Assembly: GCF_001456935.1 (NCBI RefSeq)
Contig: NZ_KQ758482.1
Location: 186,001 to 250,000 of the forward strand
Reading direction: 5' to 3'
Source: [Bacillus] enclensis
GTDB taxonomy: Bacteria > Bacillota > Bacilli > Bacillales > Bacillaceae_B
DNA: 64,000 bases
Under the pieces are notes generated by a model. That model had not been told where the DNA came from, searched no databases, and saw only the letters and a program-made list of their open reading frames with translations. Below, piece by piece: positions 52,380 through 61,965 of the stretch. Position numbers and translations under genes: made by a program. Numbering within the stretch: position 1 is the stretch's first letter; each line of letters opens with the position of its first letter.

Positions 52380-52520
52380 ATACATTCCCTCATTTCCCAT
52401 AAAAATCATTCACTACTAGTATTCCAGAAAATATCAAAGAAACCTGCCAGATTTCAAGAAAAATCCCGCCCTGCTTTATAAACAAGGCGGAATTCTATGA
52501 CAGATCTATCTATGGTGCAA

Positions 52521-53330
52521 TCAATATGGATCCTCTGTACGCGGCTTTCCGGGGTCACAGTCCAGGGATTCGACTTCTGAGGACTCAGCCAATTTTGTTA
52601 AATAATAGCATTCCTCCCTCGCCATATGATCGGCCATCAACCCGGAAAAAGTCCCCAGCACCTCTTCTGACAGCTCCATCTCCTCAAGCTCCCTTAGAAA
52701 TGTCTTAAACAGGCGCATCTCCACATCAACATCGCGATTGAAGCGGTTCAGGGCCGGGAATTCCGACAGGTTGGTCCGCAGATAACCGGTCAGTTCGACC
52801 GCTTTAAGATAAAATCCTTCAAAATGTTTGGTAAACTCACGGCTTTTCTTTCTCAGCCTTTTTTCAACGCCGTCCAGTTCATCGTGAATTGCACCGGCAT
52901 GCCCGCCGGCATCACTCAGCCAAAGAAGGTGATGATGAAGTTCATGGTATACAGGGACGGCCTCCCCTTTTACCAGGTAGGCGAGCACAAGCAGGAATTC
53001 ATCCAGCTCATTCACCATATGGTTGATGAATGTCTGGGACAGATGGATTCCTACTTTCCCCTGAAGCTGATCTTTCAAAATCGTCAACTTAAAATGACGC
53101 AGCTTGCGTACCTCTTTTTCCACATCATTGGATACTTGTTTGTAGTCACGGACATTGCCTTTACGAACTGTATCTAAGTACCCGTCAAACACGGTGACGA
53201 ATTCTTTCGCCTGATTGATTTTTCCGGTTTCTGACGGATACAGCGAATCTCGGATGAAGCGGGCATGATCCCCAAGCACCTGCAGCCAAAAGGTATGTTC
53301 AAATACTGCACTTTCCTCGAAACTCTTCAA
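52521..53330 (-). CDS. DUF2935 protein
   Basis: The 269-residue helical protein starts FEESAVFEHTFWLQVLGDHARFIRDSLYP and has two repeated four-helix units with His and Glu at regular positions (EHTFW...DHARFI; later LMADHMAREECYYL). DUF2935 proteins are probable di-metal four-helix bundles. Start is TTG behind GAGGGGATGAG. Role unknown, perhaps metal or spore-related. Confidence 0.88.
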   Translation of the reverse strand: MKSFEESAVFEHTFWLQVLGDHARFIRDSLYPSETGKINQAKEFVTVFDGYLDTVRKGNVRDYKQVSNDVEKEVRKLRHFKLTILKDQLQGKVGIHLSQTFINHMVNELDEFLLVLAYLVKGEAVPVYHELHHHLLWLSDAGGHAGAIHDELDGVEKRLRKKSREFTKHFEGFYLKAVELTGYLRTNLSEFPALNRFNRDVDVEMRLFKTFLRELEEMELSEEVLGTFSGLMADHMAREECYYLTKLAESSEVESLDCDPGKPRTEDPY

Positions 53331-53423
53331 TCTCTCATCCCCTCATATCATTATCTCTAGATTTATATGGAGGGAGATGGAGAATAAGACGCTTAATCAT
53401 TGTGAGGCATGCAGGTAAAAAAA

Positions 53424-53457
53424 GGAGTACAAGGCCGCGGCCCCATTCTCCTTTCTA
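53424..53457 (-). terminator. Terminator of the PAP2 gene
   Basis: aaaggag...ctccttt forms the outer stem and ggccgcggccc the inner part. The minus strand ends with T residues. It resembles the hairpin at 54112-54148. Confidence 0.65.
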
Positions 53458-53476
53458 TGGCGTTGCCTGTCGACAC

Positions 53477-53998
53477 CTAGTATAGGAAAGAAACCAACAT
53501 TGCTGTACACAAAGCGAGGAACGCCCCAGCCATCACATCGGAAGGATAGTGCACACCAAGCACGACTCTCGAGTAGGCAACAAGCACACTGATTGGAAAC
53601 AAAATCACGATGACCGCAGGAAATTGCAGCATAAATGGGATTGTTATCGAAAAGATCGCCGTGGTGTGGCCTGATGGAAATGAGTGATCTTCAAACGGGT
53701 GACCGTGGAGCATTACATCCGGAAGCGACAGATAGGGACGGATCCTTTTCACCGAACGTTTGATAAAGTGCATGATAATATGGCTGACACTCAAGACAAG
53801 GAATGCTTGGAGGACGGCCGGCCTGATCGAAGGGTAGAATAAGCTTATAAAAGCCAATGAAAGAATGGAAAGGATCGAGATTTTCGAACCTCCCAAATGA
53901 GTGATCGCACCAAAGAAAGAACGGTACAATTTACTGCCGTTTATTTTATAAAAGAGCTGCTGATCCATCTTGTGAAGTCCTGTAAACATCCGATCCAT
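53477..53998 (-). CDS. PAP2-family membrane phosphatase
   Basis: The protein of about 173 residues has the three lipid-phosphatase motifs KRSVKRIRPYLS, PSGHTTAI and SRVVLGVHYPSD, and about five helices. It probably dephosphorylates undecaprenyl pyrophosphate or phosphatidyl-glycerophosphate on the outer face of the membrane. AAAGGGG precedes the ATG at 53998. Confidence 0.92.
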   Translation of the reverse strand: MDRMFTGLHKMDQQLFYKINGSKLYRSFFGAITHLGGSKISILSILSLAFISLFYPSIRPAVLQAFLVLSVSHIIMHFIKRSVKRIRPYLSLPDVMLHGHPFEDHSFPSGHTTAIFSITIPFMLQFPAVIVILFPISVLVAYSRVVLGVHYPSDVMAGAFLALCTAMLVSFLY

Positions 53999-54111
53999 TG
54001 AAATCACCCCTTTAAATAGTCACCTTCATTATAATGACGGATTGTGACTGCAATGATAATGAGCGGTAAAAAAGTGTAAATTTTAGCCGGTTGATGTGTA
54101 AATTAAGAAAT

Positions 54112-54148
54112 AAAAAAAGAGAACGAGGCCGCAGCCCCATTCTCCTTA
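54112..54148 (-). terminator. Terminator of the DHA2 transporter gene
   Basis: aagagaa...ttctcctt forms the outer stem around gaggccgcagcccc, with a run of T on the minus strand. It lies just past the stop at 54162. Confidence 0.72.
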
Positions 54149-54161
54149 TTCATTCATGCAC

Positions 54162-55682
54162 TTATTCAGAAGCCTTTGGTGCTCCCTTTTCAACTTCAAG
54201 CCTGCTGCTGCCCATGCGGTAAACAAAGAATACCGCGATGACCAGCGGGATCAAGGCGTAGGCGAATGTCGTCGTGATCGAGTCCGACATGGCCGTCGTG
54301 ATTTTCTCAAGGACAGGAGCAGGGATCATCTCACGCATTTCCGGTTCGAAGATGCTTCTCGGGTCACCGCCGCCCGGGAAGGCCTGCCCGCCGCCCTGGC
54401 CTTTAAAGGCTTCTTCAAGATTGGAAGCAAAGAGCTTTGTTTGAAGCGTCCCGTATACGGTAATCCCGATCGTCATCCCGAGTGAACGGAAAAACGCATT
54501 AGTTGAATTGGCGGATCCCCTGAACCTTGGATCAAGCTTATGGATCGTTGCATTCGGCAGAAGCGAGAACGAGAAACCGACACCGAACCCGCTCAGGATC
54601 ATATAGAATGTGAGCAGCAATCTGCCCGTATCCGGCCCCATCGTTGCAAGAAGCAGCATTCCTGCTAGGAACGACAGGATCGATATCCACATGATGCTCC
54701 GGTAACTTGCCTTCGTCATGCGCATACCGGCAACCGCACTTCCGGCAACCGAGCCGAGCATCAACGGTGTCAGGATAAATCCTGCATTCGTCGCCGAACC
54801 GCCATACACAGCCTGCACGAAAATAGGGATCAGGATCGTCAGGATGATGAATGCCGCCCCGTATAGAAAGGCAAGTGCCTGGGCAGACGCAAACAACGGA
54901 CTTTTGAACATCCAGAACGAAATGATCGGTTCTGCCGCTTTCCGTTCGATCATCATGAAACTCACGATGAAAACGAAGAAGGAAAGAAGGAGTCCGATGA
55001 TCTGCCATGAATCCCAGGCGAATTCCTTCCCGCCGAGTTCAAGCGCGAACATCAGGCTCACGACCGCGATGACTAGCGTGACCGCCCCGCCCCAGTCGAT
55101 TCGCTGATCGGAACGCTGAGGGGATTCTTTATAAGCCGTGATGATGAAAAATAACGACAGCAGCCCGATCGGCACATTCACGTAGAATACCCAGTGCCAG
55201 CTGAGATTATCGGTCAGGAACGCACCGATCAGCGGACCGAATACAGAAGCCGATCCGAATACGGCACCAAGCAGCCCCGTCATTTTCCCCCGCTGTTCAG
55301 GAGGGAAAAGATCGAATACGATCGTAAAGGCGATTGGAAGCAGGGCGCCTCCCCCTATTCCCTGTATCGCACGGAAAATACTCAGCTGCACGATGTCCTG
55401 CGCGATCCCGCACAACGCGGAACCGATCAGGAAAATGGACAATCCGAAGATATAGAACCTCTTCCTTCCATACATATCCGACAGCTTTCCGAAAATCGGC
55501 ATCCCGGCCATGACGGCCACCATATACGCCGACGTGACCCAGACAAATTTATCAAGCCCGCCGAGATCGGACACAATCGATCCAAGCGCCGTCGCGACAA
55601 TCGTATTATCCATCGCCGACATCAGGATCCCGAGCAGCAGCCCCGCAAGCGCAAGCTTCATATTGCTTTCTTTCGCCACCAT
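54162..55682 (-). CDS. DHA2-family multidrug MFS exporter
   Basis: The protein of about 506 residues has 14 helices. Motifs of the EmrB/QacA family are clear: MSAMDNTIVATALGSIVSDLGG, FGKLSDMYGRKRFYIFG, IFRAIQGIGGGALLPIAFTIV and LGAVFGSASVFGPLIGAFLT (motif C). It exports drugs or metabolites by proton antiport. ATG at 55682 follows AAAGGGTGAGATAT. No adjacent regulator is seen. Confidence 0.93.
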   Translation of the reverse strand: MVAKESNMKLALAGLLLGILMSAMDNTIVATALGSIVSDLGGLDKFVWVTSAYMVAVMAGMPIFGKLSDMYGRKRFYIFGLSIFLIGSALCGIAQDIVQLSIFRAIQGIGGGALLPIAFTIVFDLFPPEQRGKMTGLLGAVFGSASVFGPLIGAFLTDNLSWHWVFYVNVPIGLLSLFFIITAYKESPQRSDQRIDWGGAVTLVIAVVSLMFALELGGKEFAWDSWQIIGLLLSFFVFIVSFMMIERKAAEPIISFWMFKSPLFASAQALAFLYGAAFIILTILIPIFVQAVYGGSATNAGFILTPLMLGSVAGSAVAGMRMTKASYRSIMWISILSFLAGMLLLATMGPDTGRLLLTFYMILSGFGVGFSFSLLPNATIHKLDPRFRGSANSTNAFFRSLGMTIGITVYGTLQTKLFASNLEEAFKGQGGGQAFPGGGDPRSIFEPEMREMIPAPVLEKITTAMSDSITTTFAYALIPLVIAVFFVYRMGSSRLEVEKGAPKASE

Positions 55683-55882
55683 ATATCTCACCCTTTATAT
55701 GTAAATTGTAGTATTGCCTTTTTATTATAGTCCTTTAAGTGGGAATGTCTAGTTCTAATCGGGTGAAGGATAGACAAGTGTATGCCGATTGCATGAAGGT
55801 TACATACTGCTGTCAGGTGATGATTCTGAAACCAAGAAGGGATTGGCACGAGGAGTTATTCTCTTCGATCAAAAACCCTCCC

Positions 55883-57538
55883 CTACTTCACATCCACGGA
55901 AATCGCCCGGCCTGCCACCCGTCCGCTGAAGAGGCATCCCCCGACAAAGGTTCCTTCCAGCGCACGGTACCCATGCAGCCCGCCTCCGCCGAATCCGGCC
56001 GCTTCGCCTGCTGCGTAAAGTCCGGGTATCGCCTCACCGGAAGCATCGAGCACCCTGCCGCTCAGATCTGTCTGAAGTCCCCCCAGTGTTTTTCGGCTGA
56101 CGATATTCAACCGCACGGCAATGAGCGGTCCATTCTTCGGATTCAGAATTTTATGCGGCGGCGCGACACGGATCAGTTTATCCCCTATGTAATGGCGTGC
56201 ACCGCGGATGGCGGTGATTTGCAGATCCTTCGTGAACCTGTGATCGATTTCGCGGTCCCTTGCTTCTATCTGCCTCTTAATCTCTTTAACATCCAGCAGG
56301 TTGTCCCCTGTTAATCTGTTCATCCGGATGACGAGGTCCTCAAAATCCTCCGCAATGATGAAGTCCTCCCCTTTATCCATGAATGCCTGCACCGGTCCGG
56401 CTGCACCCGGGAGCGCCCTGCCGAGAACCTTCTTTATGCTCTTCCCCGTGAGGTCGGGATTCTGCTCGGATCCGGAAAGGGCGAATTCCTTTTCGATGAT
56501 TTTCTGCGTCAGGATGAACCATGAATAGTCATAGCCGGTCTTCTGGATTGCCTCCAGGGTCCCGAGCGTATCGAATCCCGGAAAATTAGGGGCGCCGAAC
56601 CTTCTTCCTTCTGCGTCAAGCCAGATTGAAGAAGGGCCGGGCAGGATGCGGATGCCGTGATTGCTCCAGACGGAATCCCAATTTTTAATCCCTTCCGTGT
56701 AATGCCACATCCTGTCCCGGTTTACGATCCGGCCCCCGGCTTCTTCCGTGATGGAAAGCATCCGGCCATCCACATGAGCGGGGACACCGGATATCATATT
56801 CTTTGGCGGCTGCCCCAGTCTTTCCGGCCAATTTTTCCTGATCAATTCATGGTTTGCCCCAATACCGCCGCTTGACACAAGGACTGCCTGGGAGGAATAT
56901 TCAAAGTTTCCGATCACTTCCCTGCTGCTGTCCTGCCCCCGCTGAGCGGTACTCGGCGCGAGGACGGATCCGGCCACTCCCGTCACAGTGCCCCCTGCCG
57001 TCTTCAGCCCATCCACCCGGTGCCGAGGGAGATAGGTGACCAGTCCTGCCTTCATATGTTCCCGGACCCGCCTCTCGAAAGGTTCGACAATCCCCGGTCC
57101 CGTGCCCCAGACGATATGGAATCTTGGAACCGAGTTGCCGTGGCCGTCAGCAAGATGACCGCCCCTTTCAGCCCACCCGACGATCGGGAAGAAGCGGACA
57201 CCCAGGCCGTGGAGCCAGGCACGTTTCTCACCCGCGGCAAAGTCCACATAGGCTTCGGCCCACTTCCTGGCCCAATGATCCTCATCCTCTTCCCTGTCAA
57301 ACCCGGCCGTCCCGAGCCAGTCCTGCATGGCAAGCTCCCTGGAATCCCGGATGCCGAGCCTTCTCTGCTCAGGTGAATCCACAAGAAATAAGCCGCCAAA
57401 CGACCACCATGCCTGCCCGCCAAGTGAAGATTCAGGCTCCTGATCGACGAGCAGCACCTTCTTCCCGGCATCACCCATCTCGGCTGCTGCAACTAGACCT
57501 GCTATCCCTGCTCCTACGACAATCACATCATAATCCAT
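55883..57538 (-). CDS. FAD-binding dehydrogenase (KstD/fumarate-reductase-like)
   Basis: The 551-residue flavoprotein begins MDYDVIVVGAGIAGLVAAAEMGDAG (dinucleotide-binding GxGxxG) and ends YAAGEAAGFGGGGLHGYRALEGTFVGGCLFSGRVAG, the FAD-binding pattern of fumarate reductase and 3-ketosteroid dehydrogenase relatives. Substrate unknown. GC content is slightly higher than average. GGGAG lies some bases before the ATG. Confidence 0.9.
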   Translation of the reverse strand: MDYDVIVVGAGIAGLVAAAEMGDAGKKVLLVDQEPESSLGGQAWWSFGGLFLVDSPEQRRLGIRDSRELAMQDWLGTAGFDREEDEDHWARKWAEAYVDFAAGEKRAWLHGLGVRFFPIVGWAERGGHLADGHGNSVPRFHIVWGTGPGIVEPFERRVREHMKAGLVTYLPRHRVDGLKTAGGTVTGVAGSVLAPSTAQRGQDSSREVIGNFEYSSQAVLVSSGGIGANHELIRKNWPERLGQPPKNMISGVPAHVDGRMLSITEEAGGRIVNRDRMWHYTEGIKNWDSVWSNHGIRILPGPSSIWLDAEGRRFGAPNFPGFDTLGTLEAIQKTGYDYSWFILTQKIIEKEFALSGSEQNPDLTGKSIKKVLGRALPGAAGPVQAFMDKGEDFIIAEDFEDLVIRMNRLTGDNLLDVKEIKRQIEARDREIDHRFTKDLQITAIRGARHYIGDKLIRVAPPHKILNPKNGPLIAVRLNIVSRKTLGGLQTDLSGRVLDASGEAIPGLYAAGEAAGFGGGGLHGYRALEGTFVGGCLFSGRVAGRAISVDVK

Positions 57539-57681
57539 TTTATCCCCACTCTTCTCCCTGTCAGCGACAGCGTAAATTAAGTTCAGTATAAACCCGCTAT
57601 CAAAATAGGGTCAATCCATTTTCTGAATAGTGTTATAATTAAACACGGACCTCCCTGACTCTTGAGGCCCTCCACCCGTTT

Positions 57682-58080
57682 TTACACAGGGGCAGCTAAC
57701 TCAACCTTAATCCGGTCGGGATCTTCAAAGTACACGGCATAATAATCCTCCCCGCCTGCAAAAGGGTGGAGGTTTTCATAGAGGATCCTTGCCCCCTTCT
57801 CCCTCAGCTTTTCCGTCATCTCATCCACCCGTCCGCGGGAAGCCGCATGAAACGCCAAATGGTTCAATCCCGTCCTGCACCTGTGATAAGGTTCGTCAAG
57901 GAACCTCTCCTCCGTCTGCACAAACACAAGATAGGTCTCCCCGAGCTTCCAGCTTTCTCCCTTCTCCCATTTCTGATAAGAATGATACCCCAGTTCAGCT
58001 AAAAACCATCCCCAGAACTCTAATGATTTCTTCAGATCGGATACGTAGATTTCGATATGATGAAGCAGTCCTTCAGACAA
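57682..58080 (-). CDS. VOC/glyoxalase-family protein
   Basis: The 132-residue protein has two beta-alpha-beta repeats: LLHHIEIYVSDLKKSLEFWGWFL with a metal His, and GLNHLAFHAASRGRVDEMTEKLREKGARILYE with the second. The closing YYAVYFEDPDRIKVEL supplies the Glu. It is a probable metal-dependent lyase or dioxygenase. Start is TTG behind AGGAGG. Confidence 0.88.
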   Translation of the reverse strand: MSEGLLHHIEIYVSDLKKSLEFWGWFLAELGYHSYQKWEKGESWKLGETYLVFVQTEERFLDEPYHRCRTGLNHLAFHAASRGRVDEMTEKLREKGARILYENLHPFAGGEDYYAVYFEDPDRIKVELAAPV

Positions 58081-58099
58081 TTTGACACCTCCTAAACAG

Positions 58100-58819
58100 C
58101 TAGTTACTCAGACTCCAATATATTTCTGTCTTTTCATTACAATAAAACCCTTCCAATTGACACTCTTCCACTATTTTTTTCAATGTGGCCTTATCAGAAC
58201 AAAGCATGGAAAAATGGCTGTCCCAATGAGTTGTGATCAAAATGGATTGATCATGGGTAAAGAGATTCCTCCGTTCCCTGTGGAGCAAATCCAAATCCTT
58301 GATCAAGTCGGCCGTATACTCCAATTTTCTCTCTGTGCAGAATTCATCCCCGCACCAGATCCAATCATGGCCAAGATTTTTAATACTTTCTAAAAGGCCG
58401 GCCATGATGATTTCAGGGAAAAGACCCTCGGTTGGACACACAATCTTTTCCTGTTCGCAAATATTTGCGATGATCTTAGCGGTTTTATCATTTGCAAATT
58501 CCCTTTTCAATCCATAAATCAATGAGCGCAGTCCGATATCCAACTGAGCGGCATCCGGTATCCCGGTCAGCGCTAAAACCTGTTCCCATGTGACTGCTTC
58601 ACAATGTTTAAGGATTTCCATTCTTGCAGGATACGTATCCGGCATGAATCGCTCATAGTCGAGCGTTCGGGGTTTGATGAAAGGATGATAAAAAATAAAG
58701 ACGTCTTCAAATACTCCTTCGTAAAACTCTTTGATCGGCATATCTTCGTATGCACACACCGCATACCTGTGAGGCTCCGGCAGCGATTTTGCATTGGCCA
58801 TCCATTCTAACTCTTCCAA
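58100..58819 (-). CDS. DUF2711-like uncharacterised protein
   Basis: The 239-residue soluble protein includes AVCAYEDMPIKEFYEGVFEDVFIFYHPF and FTHDQSILITTHWDSHFSMLCSDKATLKKIVEE. It agrees with DUF2711 proteins of Bacillus as I recall them. Start is TTG behind GGGGGAGGG. Function unknown. Confidence 0.6.
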   Translation of the reverse strand: MEELEWMANAKSLPEPHRYAVCAYEDMPIKEFYEGVFEDVFIFYHPFIKPRTLDYERFMPDTYPARMEILKHCEAVTWEQVLALTGIPDAAQLDIGLRSLIYGLKREFANDKTAKIIANICEQEKIVCPTEGLFPEIIMAGLLESIKNLGHDWIWCGDEFCTERKLEYTADLIKDLDLLHRERRNLFTHDQSILITTHWDSHFSMLCSDKATLKKIVEECQLEGFYCNEKTEIYWSLSN

Positions 58820-58839
58820 TAGCAGACCCTCCCCCTAAA

Positions 58840-59091
58840 TCAAGGCGTGTTCCAAAAAAACGTCGTCACGATAAACGGTACAATGAGCGCGACGCCCACG
58901 ATGACACCATTTCCGGCGATGGCGATTTTTTTAAACGTCCCTCTTTCTGAAAACAAGGCAATGATCAATCCCGCCGCGGAGCAGCTCACGCCTGCCAGCA
59001 GAAATTCATCACGTCCAAAGAGCATCATGACGTAGAATAAGGCTCCTATTAAAAACAAGACAAACGACAGAAAACTTAATTTTTTCTTCAT
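58840..59091 (-). CDS. Small integral membrane protein
   Basis: The 83-residue protein has three hydrophobic helices (FLSFVLFLIGALFYVMMLF; LLAGVSCSAAGLIIALF; GVIVGVALIVPFIVTTFFW). AAAGGGGGAAGATCGC precedes the ATG. It is the third of a row of minus-strand membrane genes. Function unknown. Confidence 0.65.
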   Translation of the reverse strand: MKKKLSFLSFVLFLIGALFYVMMLFGRDEFLLAGVSCSAAGLIIALFSERGTFKKIAIAGNGVIVGVALIVPFIVTTFFWNTP

Positions 59092-59120
59092 GCGATCTTC
59101 CCCCTTTATCTCTTATCGAC

Positions 59121-59402
59121 TTACGCTTCCCCCATCCCGAAACCAAGCAGGAGCAGGTAAATAAGGGAACCGGCCAGCAGCATGGATAAGGACAGCCCCA
59201 GCACAGCAAATCCATTCTTTTCACTTTTCTTGAATAGTGCAATAACACTTAAAATAATAGATATTGGAGCCCCTAAAAATAATACATAAAAGATACCTTT
59301 AACCACTGATTGCTCCGCAATGCCAGGCACCGCAAACAACAGGATGAATAAACCAACCGGGATTCCTGCAGAACCCCAACTCAGCCAAGAGTATTTTTTC
59401 AA
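59121..59402 (-). CDS. Small integral membrane protein
   Basis: Three helices are seen (GIPVGLFILLFAV; IFYVLFLGAPISIILSVIALF; LGLSLSMLLAGSLIYLLLL). GGAGG lies 9 nt before a TTG at 59402, giving 93 residues; upstream ATGs at 59441 have no ribosome site. Similar in style to the genes on either side. Function unknown. Confidence 0.62.
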   Translation of the reverse strand: MKKYSWLSWGSAGIPVGLFILLFAVPGIAEQSVVKGIFYVLFLGAPISIILSVIALFKKSEKNGFAVLGLSLSMLLAGSLIYLLLLGFGMGEA

Positions 59403-59468
59403 GGTGATGATCCTCCTCTCCATCTTTTCAGTCTTCATCATTAGACGTTAGGTGCTCGATTTAAGTTT

Positions 59469-59792
59469 TCACCCCAACACCTTTTTGCCCGTTCTCTGTT
59501 GTCCGATGAACGCCAGAAGATTCAACAGGATGGTGACGGCCAGAAGAAGGACCGAAGCTGACGCGACGGCGTACATCGTATCGAGGAGGGCACTCCAGTC
59601 CTCAACCGTTACCTTATGATAGATATATAGAATCTGAAAACATAATGAAACACCGCATGCGCTGAAGCTTATGATGGAGAGCATGCCCCGATGCGGATTG
59701 TTTTCTTTTTTATCAGCCACAAGGGTTATCAATGGCAGCACCCATGCAATCAAGCCAAGCACCAGGCTTCCAAGATTCAACCAAACAAACAT
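59469..59792 (-). CDS. Small integral membrane protein
   Basis: The protein of about 107 residues has three or four helices beginning MFVWLNLGSLVLGLIAWVLPLITLV. AAAGGAG precedes the ATG at 59792; earlier in-frame ATGs overlap that site. It has its own upstream gap and may start the small-membrane-protein operon 59792-58840. Confidence 0.62.
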   Translation of the reverse strand: MFVWLNLGSLVLGLIAWVLPLITLVADKKENNPHRGMLSIISFSACGVSLCFQILYIYHKVTVEDWSALLDTMYAVASASVLLLAVTILLNLLAFIGQQRTGKKVLG

Positions 59793-59957
59793 GTTCGTCA
59801 TCTCCTTTCTTTTATAAATCCCAACTATTTGTAATCGTACCATATACAGTGAATTTTAGTGTGCTCTGATTTAGTGATTTGTAAAATTATGGTGTTATGA
59901 CGGCACCTTTGTGTTAAAATTCAAAATTATACAGACAACTATGGGGGATGTTATGCA

Positions 59958-61508
59958 ATGAAAGAGAAGTTGAAAGCCTTTGGATTGCCAATTGGGATTA
60001 CGTTGATATTTATAGCAGCACTATTCGTCCATCAACTGCTGCTTGTGAAAGAGCTTCCGCAACAGGGATGGAGCAGGTCGCTGCCATTCGAGGAATCGTT
60101 CAAGGAGAAGCCCCAGGTATTTGTGGATGCTGAAGACAAGATACATATCGCATCAGACGGTCATGTGCAGACAATCAAGATGAATGATAAACTGGCAATC
60201 TCCGAAGAGAGCACGACAAAAACAAAGATTACGAGAGGGTACCCATTTTGGACGGATGGAAAGCAGTACATTTTTTATAAAGGCGGAAATTTACTTTTGT
60301 CCTCCAGCGGCGAAGAACAGATTCTTGAAAAAGATATTGCCGGTCTCGGAACAGGAAAGAATGACGTCTTCTTCTGGAAAGACGGTACATTGAGCCGGTA
60401 CGATGTGGAGAAAAGAACCTCCTCCGATGTTCATACCTTCCCGAATGCCATTGCCGGCATGTATGTGGCAGACAACGGGAGCGCGGTCGTTCAAGTCGAG
60501 AAAGACAATACACACGACGTTCTTTATTACTTAGATGAAAAGCAGCTTGCGAGCGGCGCTTTCCTGACTGTCGACAGCTCACCTAATAAGAAGATGGATG
60601 GACTTACGTTTAAAATAAAGGACGGAAACCTGCTTGTTTTTTATAATCAAAAGTCAAGGAGCCAGGGAACACTTGCCTATAATGTATTCAAGCTCGAGAC
60701 TCCAGTTGGGAAGATAGGAAATTCCATGCTGGAAGGGGAAAAAGTAGAGTTCGATCTTAGTGATACCGGACAGAAGCTGATGAGTCCCGGGGGCGTGCAG
60801 CTGATGGAAATGGAAGGGAGAGAAATGATCCTCCTTACATCGGAAGGCACAAAGATCGGGGATAACAACACGGTCAGCGTGTATGCCGCACCTTTAGAAG
60901 ATGGTGCAGTCTTCAGTGCAGCACCGGTGAGTACGACGAAACACGTATCCTATCCGCCGGTGAAGATTTCCGATGAAGCGATTGTCTGGGTGAATTATGA
61001 CGGAGCAGACTATGCACTGAAAGGGAGCTCCCGAAATCCGGAGGTCATCTCGGAAAGCACCAACTGGTCGAAGAGTTCTGTTAAAGAAGCCATCAATAAC
61101 GGCGTGCTCATGATGTTCAGCAGCCTGGTGACAATCATGACTTCATTCTACTGGGTGCTGCCTTCCCTGTTCTTACTAATCCTCATGTACATCTTTAAGC
61201 CGAACGCATTCGAGAAAGACGGGATCAGCTGGGTTGAGTACCTTTCCATCATCATCTTTATTTTCATGCCGGTTTCCTATACGCAGAATGCAATGAATGC
61301 CTACTTTGAGCAGATGGCCCCGGGGTATCTCCTCTTTCCGGGCAGTGGCTATGCCGTCATCACCTTCCTGACGGTCATCACTCTCGCCATCTGGAAATTC
61401 GGCCGGGACCCGGATTGGGGCTCGATGGGCGGCGCATTTTACTTCATGGGCACGTATATCCTGCTCTACATTACGTTCATAGGCCCTTATATCTTTAACT
61501 TGTATTGA
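59958..61508 (+). CDS. Membrane-anchored propeller-like protein, unknown
   Basis: The 516-residue protein has an N-terminal helix (GITLIFIAALFVHQLLLV), an external domain of about 350 residues with repeated strand motifs such as ITRGYPFWTDGKQYIFYKGGNLLLSS and VFFWKDGTLSRYD that suggest a beta-propeller, and four C-terminal helices. No enzymatic motif is seen. GGGGGATGTTATGCA precedes the ATG. It is monocistronic with a good terminator. Function unknown. Confidence 0.72.
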   Translation: MKEKLKAFGLPIGITLIFIAALFVHQLLLVKELPQQGWSRSLPFEESFKEKPQVFVDAEDKIHIASDGHVQTIKMNDKLAISEESTTKTKITRGYPFWTDGKQYIFYKGGNLLLSSSGEEQILEKDIAGLGTGKNDVFFWKDGTLSRYDVEKRTSSDVHTFPNAIAGMYVADNGSAVVQVEKDNTHDVLYYLDEKQLASGAFLTVDSSPNKKMDGLTFKIKDGNLLVFYNQKSRSQGTLAYNVFKLETPVGKIGNSMLEGEKVEFDLSDTGQKLMSPGGVQLMEMEGREMILLTSEGTKIGDNNTVSVYAAPLEDGAVFSAAPVSTTKHVSYPPVKISDEAIVWVNYDGADYALKGSSRNPEVISESTNWSKSSVKEAINNGVLMMFSSLVTIMTSFYWVLPSLFLLILMYIFKPNAFEKDGISWVEYLSIIIFIFMPVSYTQNAMNAYFEQMAPGYLLFPGSGYAVITFLTVITLAIWKFGRDPDWGSMGGAFYFMGTYILLYITFIGPYIFNLY

Positions 61509-61519
61509 TTGGGAAAGAT

Positions 61520-61552
61520 GCCTGCATCCTGGTTGGCCTGGATGCGGGCTTT
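61520..61552 (+). terminator. Terminator of the propeller-like gene
   Basis: gcctgcatcc pairs with ggatgcgggc around a 10-nt loop and TTTTTG follows. Confidence 0.8.
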
Positions 61553-61762
61553 TTGTTTGGGTTGAGCCACAAACTATCCCTCATTACAGCCGCTTCCATT
61601 CTTGAAAAAAGCGGAGTACAGGCTTTATTTGTGTTGTTTCAAGACCACTTTTTATTAAAACCCACCTAAAAAACACCCAATACATGTATTCGGAACTATA
61701 ATTTGGCTGCCTCCACTTAAAAAGGAGAGTAAATCAACCATTGCGATGGATTAAATCGGGGG

Positions 61763-61846
61763 TTATTATCGAAAATCCGAATTTTATTATCGAAATCAAA
61801 AGTTTTATTATCGAAAATCAACGATTTATTATCAAAACACCCCATC
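61763..61846. repeat. Four-unit 21-bp tandem array
   Basis: TTATTATC recurs at 61763, 61784, 61805 and 61826, each followed by gaaa- or aaaa-rich sequence, giving an exact 21-bp period. A further single TTATTATC-like copy lies near 61916. The remaining 61559-61965 gap shows no gene. Confidence 0.78.
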
Positions 61847-61965
61847 ATCACTGAACCAATCTGCGATCTTTTTGAAATACAAGCAAATCCCAGCGTATAT
61901 CATCACAATTGCCTATTTATTATCAAACTCAAAAACCGCTGCTTCCAAACAAAAAAAGACAAGCA

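Noticed and set aside
55739-56314. 191-codon open frame overlapping the FAD dehydrogenase end
   Set aside because: Mostly antisense to a recognised flavoprotein; composition is typical of an antisense frame.
57124-57591. 155-codon open frame rich in Arg, Pro and Ser
   Set aside because: Antisense to the FAD dehydrogenase N-terminus in a GC-richer stretch; no homology seen.
61763-61846. CRISPR array
   Set aside because: Contiguous 21-bp degenerate units without unique spacers or cas genes.
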